Assembly (NCBI GenBank): GCA_022846095.1
Contig: AP025583.1
Location: 1-64,000, forward strand
Reading direction: 5' to 3'
DNA length: 64,000 bases
From: Oscillospiraceae bacterium
GTDB taxonomy: Bacteria > Bacillota > Clostridia > Oscillospirales > Oscillospiraceae
The position numbers and the translations under genes were made by a program. This document shows, in pieces, positions 10,825-20,561 of this stretch. The stretch's first letter is position 1; every line of letters begins with the position of its first letter. The notes below the pieces were generated by a model. That model did no database searches and had not been told where the DNA came from. It worked only from the letters and a program-made list of their open reading frames with translations.

Positions 10825-11201
10825 CAGTCGGCAACCCGGTCAAAGTAGAGTATGAGGGCGGGGGAGAGGATCATACACAGGCCGTACCCCAGGGAGCCCG
10901 CCAGCAGGACCGTGGAGCCGGGAACGCCCTTGGACAGGGCGAAGAGCAGGAGGAAGGCCAGCAGGCAAAAGAGGGTGCACATGACCTGGGCGGCCCGCCG
11001 CTGATTTTCCAACAGCCGCTCATCCTCCTTTTGCCCCATCAGCTTGGACCAGAAGTACCAGCCGAAAAAGCCGAAGAAAATAAAGAAAAAGTATTGCGAG
11101 TTGTGCGCGTCGCCGGGCAGCAGCCCCAAAAAGCCCAGCAGGCCCAGAATCCCCATCCAGGCGGGTATTTTAATGTCGCGTCTCTTTTTCACTGTGGCCA
11201 T
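10824..11201 (-). CDS. DUF3796-like membrane protein
   Basis: About 125 residues with a basic N-terminus, a GLLGFLGLLPG hydrophobic hairpin, aromatic FFFIFFGFFGWYFW segment, and two more membrane spans near the C-terminus. The layout fits DUF3796-type proteins that are encoded with a small XRE regulator. The start is uncertain: ATG at 11201 has GAGAGG directly against it, while GTG at 11192 has the same site at a better distance of 9 bases. Confidence 0.65.
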   Translation of the reverse strand: MATVKKRRDIKIPAWMGILGLLGFLGLLPGDAHNSQYFFFIFFGFFGWYFWSKLMGQKEDERLLENQRRAAQVMCTLFCLLAFLLLFALSKGVPGSTVLLAGSLGYGLCMILSPALILYFDRVAD

Positions 11202-11210
11202 CCTCTCGTG

Positions 11211-11262
11211 ATGTGATAAATATATCACTTAATGAGACAAATATATCACATCACGATCCCTT
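11211..11262 (-). promoter_or_regulatory. Candidate operator with direct repeats
   Basis: Upstream of the HTH/membrane pair, TGATATATTT occurs twice on the - strand, each followed by a TCAC or CTCA step, in an AT-rich patch that stands out from the GC-rich surroundings. It is the likely promoter/operator of the pair, presumably bound by the small XRE protein (inference). Confidence 0.45.
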
Positions 11263-11301
11263 TGTCAACCACAATAAGACCCGCCGGAAAAAAACGGACC
11301 C

Positions 11302-12045
11302 CTACTCCCACCGGAAGAACCGGACGGCAAGCCCGGCGCAGATCACCGCCAGCGCGGCCAAAACGAGGCCGGGGACCAGCGCATGTTCGGCGGGCAGGCC
11401 CAGGCAGGCGGCCTTGAGCAGCTTGATGCCCTGGGTCAGGGGGAGAAGGTCGGCCACCCGCTGCAGCGCGGCGGGCATGACCTCGTAGGGCAGGGTGGCG
11501 CCGGAGAAAATCAGCATGGGGAAGTAGAGGACGCTGGCAAGCACGCCGGCGATTTTGGTGTTGGGGGACAGGCCGCCCACCAGCAGGCCGATGCTGAAAA
11601 TGGACAGCAGCACCAGCAGATAGCCGCCCAGGAAGAGGGGCAGGGAGCCCCGGAGCCGCACGCCGAACAGCAGGAAGCCCGCCGCCCGGAGCAGCAGCAG
11701 GGAGGCCAGGGCGTACAGCGTGTAGATCGCCACCTGCACCAGCAGGATCATGGCGGGGCTGACGGGGGTCACCCGGAAGCGCTTGAGGATCTTGCGGCTG
11801 CGGTAGTCGCTCACCACCAGCGGCAGTCCCATCACGCCCCCGGCGCAGATGGAGATGGAGGCCAGCGCGCCGAAGGACTGCTCCAGAAAGCTGTACCCCG
11901 CCCCCTCGAAGGCGGGCCTGCCGCCGTAGAGCAGGCCCAGGATCACCAGCACGGCCAGGGGCATCAGCAGCGCAAAGATCACCATGTCCATGCCCCGAAG
12001 GGAGAGCTTAAGCTCAATTTTGAGCATTGTGCAAAAGGCTTTCAT
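11302..12045 (-). CDS. ABC-2 type transporter permease
   Basis: A 247-residue membrane protein with about six spans and the ABC-2 architecture: short cytoplasmic N-terminus, a VSDYRSRKILKRFRVTPVSP loop typical of ABC-2 permeases, and a final span ending in basic residues. It overlaps the end of the ATPase gene by 32 bases, showing tight coupling. The substrate cannot be told; such pairs often export drugs or lipids. Confidence 0.9.
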   Translation of the reverse strand: MKAFCTMLKIELKLSLRGMDMVIFALLMPLAVLVILGLLYGGRPAFEGAGYSFLEQSFGALASISICAGGVMGLPLVVSDYRSRKILKRFRVTPVSPAMILLVQVAIYTLYALASLLLLRAAGFLLFGVRLRGSLPLFLGGYLLVLLSIFSIGLLVGGLSPNTKIAGVLASVLYFPMLIFSGATLPYEVMPAALQRVADLLPLTQGIKLLKAACLGLPAEHALVPGLVLAALAVICAGLAVRFFRWE

Positions 12046-12760
12046 CTTTTTCCTCCTCCGTGTACCAAAGATAGGCGTCCTCGAACCGGGCGAAGGGGCT
12101 GGCTTCCACCGCCTGGGCCACCGTGCCGGAAAAGACGGTCAGCCCGCGCCTGAGAATGCAGATGCGGTCGCAGAGGGCCTCCACCTCGTCCATAAAGTGG
12201 GAGCTCAGCAGGATGCTCAGCCCCTGATCCTTCAGCTCCGACAGGGCCCCCCACACCTCCCGCCGCGCCCGGGGGTCCAGCCCGGTGGTCAGCTCGTCCA
12301 GAAAGACGGCCTCCGGTTTGGGGAGCAGGGCCAGCACGATGAACAGCCGCTGCCGCTGCCCGCCGGAGAGCTCCTGCACCAGGGCGCCCTCCCGGCCCGC
12401 CAGGCCGAACCAGGCCAGCAGCCCCCGCCAGTCCGCCGGGTCCCTGTAGAGGCAGGCCGTGACCGCGCACAGCTCCCCCACCTTGATCTTCTCCTGGTAG
12501 TTGGCCTGCTGGAACTGCACCCCCACCCGCGCGAAGAGTTGCCTGCGCCGGGTCAGCGGGTCCATGCCCAGGATGCGCACCGTTCCGGCGTCCGGCCGTT
12601 TGGTGCCCAGGATGCATTCGATGGCCGTGGACTTGCCCGCGCCGTTGGGCCCCAGCAGCCCGAAGACGGAGCCACGGCCCACCGACAGGCTGAAATCCCG
12701 CAGCGCACACAGCCCGCCGTAGGATTTGCACAGCCCCTCCACCTGAATGACGTCGTCCAT
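12014..12760 (-). CDS. ABC transporter ATP-binding protein
   Basis: A 248-residue ATPase with Walker A GPNGAGKST near 39, Q-loop VGVQFQQ, signature LSGGQRQR near 133, Walker B EAVFLDELTTGLD near 152 (Glu at the catalytic spot follows the Asp) and the H-loop SSHFMDE. It energises the overlapping ABC-2 permease. The gene lies just behind a MerR regulator and an operator-like palindrome, pointing to inducible export. Confidence 0.94.
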   Translation of the reverse strand: MDDVIQVEGLCKSYGGLCALRDFSLSVGRGSVFGLLGPNGAGKSTAIECILGTKRPDAGTVRILGMDPLTRRRQLFARVGVQFQQANYQEKIKVGELCAVTACLYRDPADWRGLLAWFGLAGREGALVQELSGGQRQRLFIVLALLPKPEAVFLDELTTGLDPRARREVWGALSELKDQGLSILLSSHFMDEVEALCDRICILRRGLTVFSGTVAQAVEASPFARFEDAYLWYTEEEKDESLLHNAQN

Positions 12761-12790
12761 AATCGTTCCTCCTTTCGTTTGACAGAAAAG

Positions 12791-12826
12791 AGAATACCAC
12801 CAGCCGTAAGACTGGTGGTAAAGTGG
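12791..12826 (-). promoter_or_regulatory. MerR-type promoter/operator of the ABC transporter
   Basis: Read on the - strand, a perfect 8-bp inverted repeat ACCACCAG...CTGGTGGT sits between a TTTACC -35-like box and a TATTCT -10 box about 20 bases apart, the lengthened spacing that MerR activators correct. A similar sequence (CTCCACTATAACACCAG) lies upstream of the merR gene itself. Confidence 0.65.
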
Positions 12827-12830
12827 AGGG

Positions 12831-13574
12831 TTATCCGAATTCCCGCTGCATGTCCCGGAGCAGCTCCAGCATGGCCAGGGCGTTTTCCTCCGCCGCGCCC
12901 AGGGAGATAATCAGCCTGTCGCAGGCGGAGACGATGTCGTCGTCCGCCCCCGGCGTGTTGAGGGCCGTCCCCACGTCGGCCTCCGGGTCGGCCGAGCGCG
13001 CCCGCAGCAGCCGGAGGATGGCCTCCAGGGAGTAGTTGGCGCAGCGCAGGGCGCGGATGATCTTCAGCCGCCGCACGTCCTCCCCGGTGTAGACCCGGTA
13101 GCCGTTTTCCCGGCGCTTGACCGTCAGCAGGCCGTTCATCTCCCAGCTGCGCAGGGTGTCCATGGAGATGGACAGGGCGGCGGAGGCCTCCTTGCGCCGC
13201 ATGGGGACCGTCTCCGCCGTGGGCGCGCCGGAGAGGAGCTGGCCCGCCAGCGCCGCGGCCTCCTCCGCGTGGGCCCGCTCCCGCCGGACCCGGCGCACGT
13301 AGTCCCGGGCCAGGGCGGAGGCCCCGGCGTAGTCCCCCGCCGCCGCGGTCTTTACCGTCTCCACAATCTGGCGGCGCAGGCCGTTTTGCAGCACCTCCAC
13401 CCGGAAGGCCAGCCGCGCCAGGCGGAACTGGGCCAGGTGGCGGCCGGTAAACACCCGGTAGCCGTTCTCCTTCCGCTCCGCCGCCGGGATCAGGCCCAGC
13501 CGCTCGTAGAGCCGCACGGTGTTGGGGTGCACGCCCATGATGGCCGCCACCTCCGCCGTCCGATAGGTTTTCAT
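12831..13574 (-). CDS. MerR-family regulator with two HTH domains
   Basis: A 247-residue protein. Residues 1-70 are a MerR DNA-binding domain (TAEVAAIMGVHPNTVRLYERLGLIP, wing ENGYRVFTGRHLAQ). A second, similar domain follows near 130-200 (RRKEASAALSISMDTLRSWE, wing ENGYRVYTGEDVRR), so the protein is a tandem duplication. The ATG at 13574 follows GGGAGGTGGGG; longer readings upstream have no family support. It probably controls itself and the ABC genes downstream, since both promoters carry the same motif. Confidence 0.9.
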   Translation of the reverse strand: MKTYRTAEVAAIMGVHPNTVRLYERLGLIPAAERKENGYRVFTGRHLAQFRLARLAFRVEVLQNGLRRQIVETVKTAAAGDYAGASALARDYVRRVRRERAHAEEAAALAGQLLSGAPTAETVPMRRKEASAALSISMDTLRSWEMNGLLTVKRRENGYRVYTGEDVRRLKIIRALRCANYSLEAILRLLRARSADPEADVGTALNTPGADDDIVSACDRLIISLGAAEENALAMLELLRDMQREFG

Positions 13575-13594
13575 TGCCCCACCTCCCATGTCCA

Positions 13595-13632
13595 GCTTAC
13601 CACGTGCAAAAAGCCTGGTGTTATAGTGGAGC
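13595..13632 (-). promoter_or_regulatory. merR promoter/operator
   Basis: On the - strand the sequence CTCCACTATAACACCAG followed by a spacer and GTGGTAAGC matches the layout of the ABC promoter at 12791-12826 (CTCCACTTTACCACCAG). Sharing of this motif suggests autoregulation by the MerR protein. Confidence 0.5.
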
Positions 13633-13655
13633 CTTTTGCGCCCCATTATGCAAAA

Positions 13656-13690
13656 AAAGCCGCCGTACTCCAAACGGAGTACGGCGGCCC
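13656..13690 (-). terminator. Intrinsic terminator after ricT
   Basis: On the - strand the arms GCCGCCGTACTCC and GGAGTACGGCGGC are separated by a short loop and followed by TTTTTTT. It ends the darA-holB-ricT transcript. Confidence 0.88.
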
Positions 13691-13700
13691 TGCGTCTGAT

Positions 13701-15080
13701 CTAGGAACCGGCGGGGGGCTGGCCCCCGCCGCCCTCGCCCCTGGGCTTGCGGTAGCGCCTGCGGCGGTTGCGGCTGGGCTTCTTCTCGCCGTCCTGGCCC
13801 TCGGGCCTGGGGGCGTCCTGCGCCCCGGCCTGGGGGACCGCCCCGGTCTGGGGGGCCGCCCCGGCCTGGGGGGCGGGCTTGTCCTGCCTGTCGGGGCGGG
13901 GCCGGTCCTGGCGGGGCTTGTCCCCACGGGGGGGCCGGTCGTCCTTGGGCTTGTCCCCCTTGGGGGGGCGCGGCTTGGCCGCGGGCTCCCCGCCGGGGGC
14001 CTTGGGCGCGCGCTCTTGGGGCTCGGCCCCGCGTTCGCCGCCCTTGCCGCGGCCGCTCCTGCGCCTGCGGCGGGGCTTGTCCTCGTCCTCGGCACGGGGG
14101 GCGTCGGCTGCCGCCGGTGCGGCGGGTGCGGCCACGCCCAGGTGGGACAGGGCCTCGCCCAGGCTGGCGGAGAGGCGGTCCTCCTCGCTCTCGGGGGGCG
14201 GGGTGACCTTGCGCAGCTTGGCCAGCTCCTCGGCGGGCGGGGCCACGTAGCCCTCGGGCCGCTTGCCCTTGCCGTTGCGCACCACGCAGATCTCGCAGTT
14301 ATGGTAACACTGGGGGGTCTCGGGCTGGTGGTCCAGCCGTACCTTGACGGTCTCCCGCAGCAGGTTGACCTGGTTGACGGTGCCCACCCCGTCGGGGGTC
14401 TCCACGAAGGACTCCTGCTTGGGCATGCGCTTCACCGCGTCCTCATAGGCCTCCTGCTCGTACTTCAGGCAGCACATGAGCCGCCCGCAGGTGCCGGAGA
14501 TCTTGGTGGGGTTGAGGGAGAGGGACTGGGTTTTCGCCATTTTGATGGACACGGGCTGGAACTCGTCCAAAAAGGTGGCGCAGCAGAAGGGCTTGCCGCA
14601 GATGCCCAGGCCGCCCAGCATCTTCGCCTCGTCCCGCACGCCGATCTGGCGCAGCTCGATGCGGGTGTGGAAGATCCCGGCCAGATCCTTCACCAGGGCG
14701 CGGAAATCCACCCGACCCTCGCTGGTGAAGAAGAAGAGGATTTTGTTGCCCTCGAAATTGTACTCCACCTCGACCAGCTTCATGTCCAGGCCGTGCTCGG
14801 CTATTTTCTCCTGGCAGATCTTGAAGGCCTTCTTCTCCTTCTCCCGGTTGCGCTCCACCATCTCCAGGTCCTTTTCGGTGGCGATGCGCACCATGGGGCG
14901 CAGGGGCTGGACCACGGTCTCGTCCTCCACCATGGTGTTGGGCTGGACGCACTCGCCGTACTCGATGCCGCGGGAGGTCTCGATAATGACCCCCCGGCCC
15001 GCCTCCACGGCCTGGCCCTGGGGGTCGAAATAGTACTGCTTGCCGCCGCTTTTGAAGCGGACGCCGATAATCTCGGTCAT
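13701..15080 (-). CDS. ricT: RicT (YaaT), PSP1-domain regulatory iron-sulfur protein
   Basis: RicT works with RicA and RicF to stimulate mRNA maturation by RNase Y and affects sporulation and competence in Bacillus. The 459-residue protein carries the PSP1 domain with the conserved cysteines ICGKPFCC (near 163) and GTCGRLMCC (near 197). Residues after about 330 form a long low-complexity tail rich in Pro, Arg, Lys, Gly and Asp, absent from the Bacillus protein. It is last in the darA-holB-ricT group and is followed by a terminator. Confidence 0.93.
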   Translation of the reverse strand: MTEIIGVRFKSGGKQYYFDPQGQAVEAGRGVIIETSRGIEYGECVQPNTMVEDETVVQPLRPMVRIATEKDLEMVERNREKEKKAFKICQEKIAEHGLDMKLVEVEYNFEGNKILFFFTSEGRVDFRALVKDLAGIFHTRIELRQIGVRDEAKMLGGLGICGKPFCCATFLDEFQPVSIKMAKTQSLSLNPTKISGTCGRLMCCLKYEQEAYEDAVKRMPKQESFVETPDGVGTVNQVNLLRETVKVRLDHQPETPQCYHNCEICVVRNGKGKRPEGYVAPPAEELAKLRKVTPPPESEEDRLSASLGEALSHLGVAAPAAPAAADAPRAEDEDKPRRRRRSGRGKGGERGAEPQERAPKAPGGEPAAKPRPPKGDKPKDDRPPRGDKPRQDRPRPDRQDKPAPQAGAAPQTGAVPQAGAQDAPRPEGQDGEKKPSRNRRRRYRKPRGEGGGGQPPAGS

Positions 15081-15128
15081 AGGTGAACCTCCGAAAACGG
15101 GCGCGTCTCTCGCGGCGCCCGCGTGTGT

Positions 15129-16124
15129 TTACGAATTGAGCTGTGCCAGCGCGGCGCAGAGCCAGCCGCAGAGGTGCCCCGCCCCCACGTTGTAGCCGCA
15201 GGCCGTGCGCAGCTGCTCCGCCGTGCCGGCCGCGGCCATCAGGGCCTTGGGCGACATGCGCTGCGCCGCGGCGCGGGCCAGGGCCCGGCGCTGGGGGTCG
15301 GCCTCGTCCGGCCCGCCGCCGGCGCAGACCAGCGCGTCCCGCAGGAGCAGGATCAGCTCGTCCAGCAGCGCGCACAGCGCGTCCCTGCCCCACTTCTCCA
15401 GCTCCACGCAGTAGGCCTGGAGGGCCAGCTCGTCCCGGTTTGCCAGGCGCTCCAGCACGGTGCGCGCGGCAATCTGGACGGCCTCGTCCTCCTGGCCGCC
15501 GCCCTCCAGCGTCTTGACCGCCCGGCCCAGAATACCCCCGCAGGCGGCCGCGGCGCGCTCCAGCGCGCCGGCTTCCCTGTCCGGGTAGCGCGCGCGCAGA
15601 AACGCCGCCGCCTGGTCCGCGCCCACCGGGGAGAGGGAGAGCCCCTCGCACCGGGAGCGCACCGTGGGCAGCAGCGCGGCGGCGTTGTCAGTCAGCAGCA
15701 GGAAGGCGGCGTAGGCCGGGCCCTCCTCCAGCAGCTTCAACAGCGCGTTCTGGGCGCTGGGGTTCATGCTCTGGGCGTTTTCCACCACGTAGACCTTGCG
15801 CGCGGCCTCGTTGGGCCTGATATAGGCGTCGGCGCGCAGGGCGCGCACCTGGGCCACGGTGATGTCCTTCCCGTCCGCGCCCACCCGGATCACGTCCGGG
15901 TGGATGCCGGCGGCGGCCTTACGGCAGCCGGGGCAGGCCCCGCAGGGGAGCGTATCCCCCTCGCCGGTGCACACCAGGGCCTGGGCCAGAAGGCCCGCCA
16001 GGGTGCGCTTGCCGGAGCCGGGGGCGCCGGAGAGGATGTAGGCGTGGGAGAGGCCCCGCCGGGCGCACTGCGCGTCGAGCTGGCGCTTGAGGGCCTCGTT
16101 GCCCACCAGGGCGCACAGGTTCAT
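15129..16124 (-). CDS. holB: DNA polymerase III delta' subunit
   Basis: A clamp-loader subunit. The 331-residue AAA+ protein opens with a LVGNEALKRQLDAQ motif, has a P-loop-like GAPGSGKRT near 34, a four-cysteine zinc site (CTGEGDTLPCGACPGC) near 52-67 and the sensor region NALLKLLEEGP. It starts directly after darA and precedes ricT, as in other Firmicutes. Confidence 0.93.
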   Translation of the reverse strand: MNLCALVGNEALKRQLDAQCARRGLSHAYILSGAPGSGKRTLAGLLAQALVCTGEGDTLPCGACPGCRKAAAGIHPDVIRVGADGKDITVAQVRALRADAYIRPNEAARKVYVVENAQSMNPSAQNALLKLLEEGPAYAAFLLLTDNAAALLPTVRSRCEGLSLSPVGADQAAAFLRARYPDREAGALERAAAACGGILGRAVKTLEGGGQEDEAVQIAARTVLERLANRDELALQAYCVELEKWGRDALCALLDELILLLRDALVCAGGGPDEADPQRRALARAAAQRMSPKALMAAAGTAEQLRTACGYNVGAGHLCGWLCAALAQLNS

Positions 16125-16448
16125 TTAGACGCGCTCGAACCGCTCGATGTCCACCACGAAGATGGTGGCGCCCCCGACGACGACCTCCACGGGCATACTG
16201 GGGTAGTACCCATAGCTCATCTCGGTGGTGGTGGGGATCATCTGCTTGCGGCTGTGGGACTGCTCCTTGATGATGTCGATGACGGTCTGGACCTTCTCCT
16301 CGTCCACGCCCACCAGGATGGTGACGTTGCCCGCCATCAAAAAGCCGCCCGTGGTGGCCAGCTTGGTGGAGGAGAACCCGCGCTTGGTCAGCGCCTGGGT
16401 GACGGCACCGGCGTCGTCGTGGTTGATAATGGCAAGGATCAGCTTCAT
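16125..16448 (-). CDS. darA: Cyclic-di-AMP receptor DarA (PstA)
   Basis: A 107-residue PII-like protein that binds cyclic di-AMP in Bacillus and Listeria. The sequence MKLILAIINHDDAGAV, the TKLATTGGFLMAGNVT stretch and the C-terminal VVVGGATIFVVDIERFERV are diagnostic. The ATG at 16448 follows GGAGGGA. Its stop abuts holB. The usual neighbours tmk and yaaR are absent here. Confidence 0.94.
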   Translation of the reverse strand: MKLILAIINHDDAGAVTQALTKRGFSSTKLATTGGFLMAGNVTILVGVDEEKVQTVIDIIKEQSHSRKQMIPTTTEMSYGYYPSMPVEVVVGGATIFVVDIERFERV

Positions 16449-16497
16449 ACGTATCCCTCCTGTGGAAAAATGCGGTTTGCCCGCACCCGCACACACT

Positions 16498-17817
16498 TCA
16501 GGCTCGGACAACTTCTATGTCTTCCATTATATTATAACCGATCTGATCCAAATATGCGATAGTTTTTTTTGTAACGGCCTCCCCGGGGGCCACCACGGGC
16601 ACGCCGGGGGGATAGGGGGCCACCTGGCAGGCGGCGATCCGCCCCTCGGCCCGCGCCAGGGGCAGGGTTTCCCAGGGGGAAAAGCAGGCGGCGCGGGGGG
16701 AAAGTGCCCGTTGGGGCGGGGGCGGAGGGGCGCAGGGGGCGGCACGCCCGGCCCCGGCCAGGGGGCGCAGGGCCTCTTCCAGGCGGGCAAACTCCGCCGG
16801 GCCGTCGGCGCAGGTCAGGATGCACACCACGTGCCCCGCGTCGGCCAGCTCCACATAGACGCCCTGCCCCTCCAGGGCGTGCTGGGCGGCGAAGCCGTCG
16901 GCGCAGCAGAAAACGTACCGGCAGGGGTCCAGGGGGGCGTGCTCCTCCGTGAGGCCGGGGGTGCGCGCGCGCAGTCCCGCCGTCAGCTGCGCCGTGCGGC
17001 GGTAGGCGGCGGCGCCCTCCTCCTCCAGCCAGGCCCGGACCCCGTCCAGGGCCGCCAGCATGGGGTAGGAGGGGCTGGAGCTGCCGTAAAGGGAGGCGGC
17101 GCGGCGGATCTCCCGGCCGGAGAAGGCCGCCCCGGCGAAGAGTAGTGCGGACTGCCCCGGGGCGGGGAGGGTCTTGTGGGCGGAGGCCACAACCAGATCG
17201 GCGGCGCTCAGGTCGTAATTTCCCAGGAAAGGCAGGTGGGCGCCGTGGGCCGCGTCCACCACCAGCGTGCCGCCCCGGGCGTGCACCGCCTGGGCGATGG
17301 CTGGCAGATCCGACAACACGCCGTAATAGGTGGGCGAGGTAATACAGACCGTTTTGATATTCGGGTGGGCCCCCAGCGCCCGGGCCACGGCGGCGGGGGA
17401 GATGGGCCCGGCCACACCCGGTCCCTCCAGCCAGGGCCGGTCCAGGTAGACCGGGTCCAGGTCCAGCAGGGCCAGCGCGTTGTAGGCGGAGCGGTGGCTC
17501 CCCCGGTCCAGCAGGATTTGAGCGCCGGGGGCGCAGGCCAGGGTCAGGGCGGAGAGCACCCCCTGGGTGGAGCCCCCGGTGAGGAAGAGGCAATGGGCCA
17601 TGTGGAACGCTTCGGCCCACAGGGCCTCGGCCTCCCCGATGGCCCCCCCGCCGGAGAAGAGGTCGCCGGTGGGCCCCAGCTCGGTCACGTCCAGCCCGGC
17701 GTACCCGGAAAGCTCGGCCACCGGCAGGGGCCTGAGCTTGTGGCCGGGCATGTGCATGGGCAGCGCGTCCCTGGGCACAAAGGCCCGCAGCGCGTCCAGC
17801 AGCGGCGTTTTCGCCAT
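16498..17817 (-). CDS. Orn/Lys/Arg decarboxylase family PLP enzyme (YaaO-like)
   Basis: A 439-residue fold-type I PLP enzyme of the ornithine/lysine/arginine decarboxylase group. It opens with HMPGHK near 22-27, has a TGGSTQG PLP-phosphate loop near 80 and ends the large domain with the Schiff-base lysine in SAHKTLP near 218. It lacks the N-terminal wing domain, like the YaaO/SpeA type encoded next to tmk-darA-holB in Bacillus. The amine substrate cannot be told from sequence. It starts 3 bases after lepA. Confidence 0.88.
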   Translation of the reverse strand: MAKTPLLDALRAFVPRDALPMHMPGHKLRPLPVAELSGYAGLDVTELGPTGDLFSGGGAIGEAEALWAEAFHMAHCLFLTGGSTQGVLSALTLACAPGAQILLDRGSHRSAYNALALLDLDPVYLDRPWLEGPGVAGPISPAAVARALGAHPNIKTVCITSPTYYGVLSDLPAIAQAVHARGGTLVVDAAHGAHLPFLGNYDLSAADLVVASAHKTLPAPGQSALLFAGAAFSGREIRRAASLYGSSSPSYPMLAALDGVRAWLEEEGAAAYRRTAQLTAGLRARTPGLTEEHAPLDPCRYVFCCADGFAAQHALEGQGVYVELADAGHVVCILTCADGPAEFARLEEALRPLAGAGRAAPCAPPPPPQRALSPRAACFSPWETLPLARAEGRIAACQVAPYPPGVPVVAPGEAVTKKTIAYLDQIGYNIMEDIEVVRA

Positions 17818-17820
17818 GCC

Positions 17821-19638
<1,818 letters not shown>

Positions 19639-19682
19639 CTCATATATCCGCCGCCGCGGGGGCAGGCCCCCGCCGGCGGTGT

Positions 19683-20390
19683 TTATTTCTTCTCGCTTCT
19701 CCTGTAGCTGAGCCGGCGGGTGACCCGCTCCCCGGTGGCGTGGATGATCTGCAGCAGGGACTGGTAGAGGCCGGGGTAGTTGCCGCTGAGGGCGTCGTGG
19801 TTCATGGTGGGGAAGAAGCCCTTGTCCTTGTCGTGCTGGGCCAGGGCGTCCACGTAGTCCACCTCGGCGCAGATCATGTCGGCGTCGGTGATGCTGCAGA
19901 CGAACTCCCGGGCGGGTATGGCGAAGAAGTCCTCGTTCTGGGTGCCGTCGGCGCGGTAGAGGTGGCGGAACATCTTGTAGATGGCGCCGGAGAGGTACTC
20001 GGCGCAGGCGCGGATGGCGTCCTTGCAGCCGGTCTTGCCCAGCAAATCAAAGAGCACGCCGATGGAGTTGACCAGCAGCTTTTTGTTCAGCGTGGCCATA
20101 ATGCTGCCGTGGAGCACGTTGTCCTTCTCCGCCGAGTAGTCGTAGAGGTCGTCGGGGGAAACTATGGTGGTGCCGTCCCGGGAGAGGGTGCGGCCCAGCA
20201 GATAGTCGGCGGATACATTATAATAGTCGCAGGCGCGGGCGACGAAGGCCAGGCCGGGCTCCCGCACGCCGTTTTCATAGTGGGAGAGCAGCGCCTGGCT
20301 GATGCCCAGATCCTTGCTGGCCGCGCGCTGGGAGATCCCCTTCTCCTGGCGCAGCAGGGACAGGCAGCGGGAAAAATCGGAATTAACCAC
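19683..20390 (-). CDS. XRE-family transcriptional regulator
   Basis: About 235 residues: an N-terminal helix-turn-helix ([33 protein letters not shown], shown in parts) plus a C-terminal domain of unknown function. The likely start is a GTG near 20390 ([10 protein letters not shown]) behind a GAGGTG site; an ATG further upstream would add unmatched residues and cross the promoter. It is divergent from pta, which it may regulate. Confidence 0.82.
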   Translation of the reverse strand: MVNSDFSRCLSLLRQEKGISQRAASKDLGISQALLSHYENGVREPGLAFVARACDYYNVSADYLLGRTLSRDGTTIVSPDDLYDYSAEKDNVLHGSIMATLNKKLLVNSIGVLFDLLGKTGCKDAIRACAEYLSGAIYKMFRHLYRADGTQNEDFFAIPAREFVCSITDADMICAEVDYVDALAQHDKDKGFFPTMNHDALSGNYPGLYQSLLQIIHATGERVTRRLSYRRSEKK

Positions 20391-20476
20391 AGTAACACAC
20401 ACCTCGTTGAAAAACAGTGTGTATAGTATAGTAGAAGAAATACGAAAAGTAAAGCGGATTTTTGCCCATTTGTCGC

Positions 20477-20505
20477 TTGAAATACCCACGGGATAGTGTT
20501 ACATT
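20477..20505 (+). promoter_or_regulatory. Promoter of pta
   Basis: TTGAAA at 20477 and TACATT at 20500 are separated by exactly 17 bases, about 60 bases before the pta start. The divergent regulator gene lies on the other side. Confidence 0.55.
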
Positions 20506-20561
20506 AGTGAGGTGAAACATTGAGTTTAGGAAACTCAGTTTAATAAACGGAGGTACATAGA

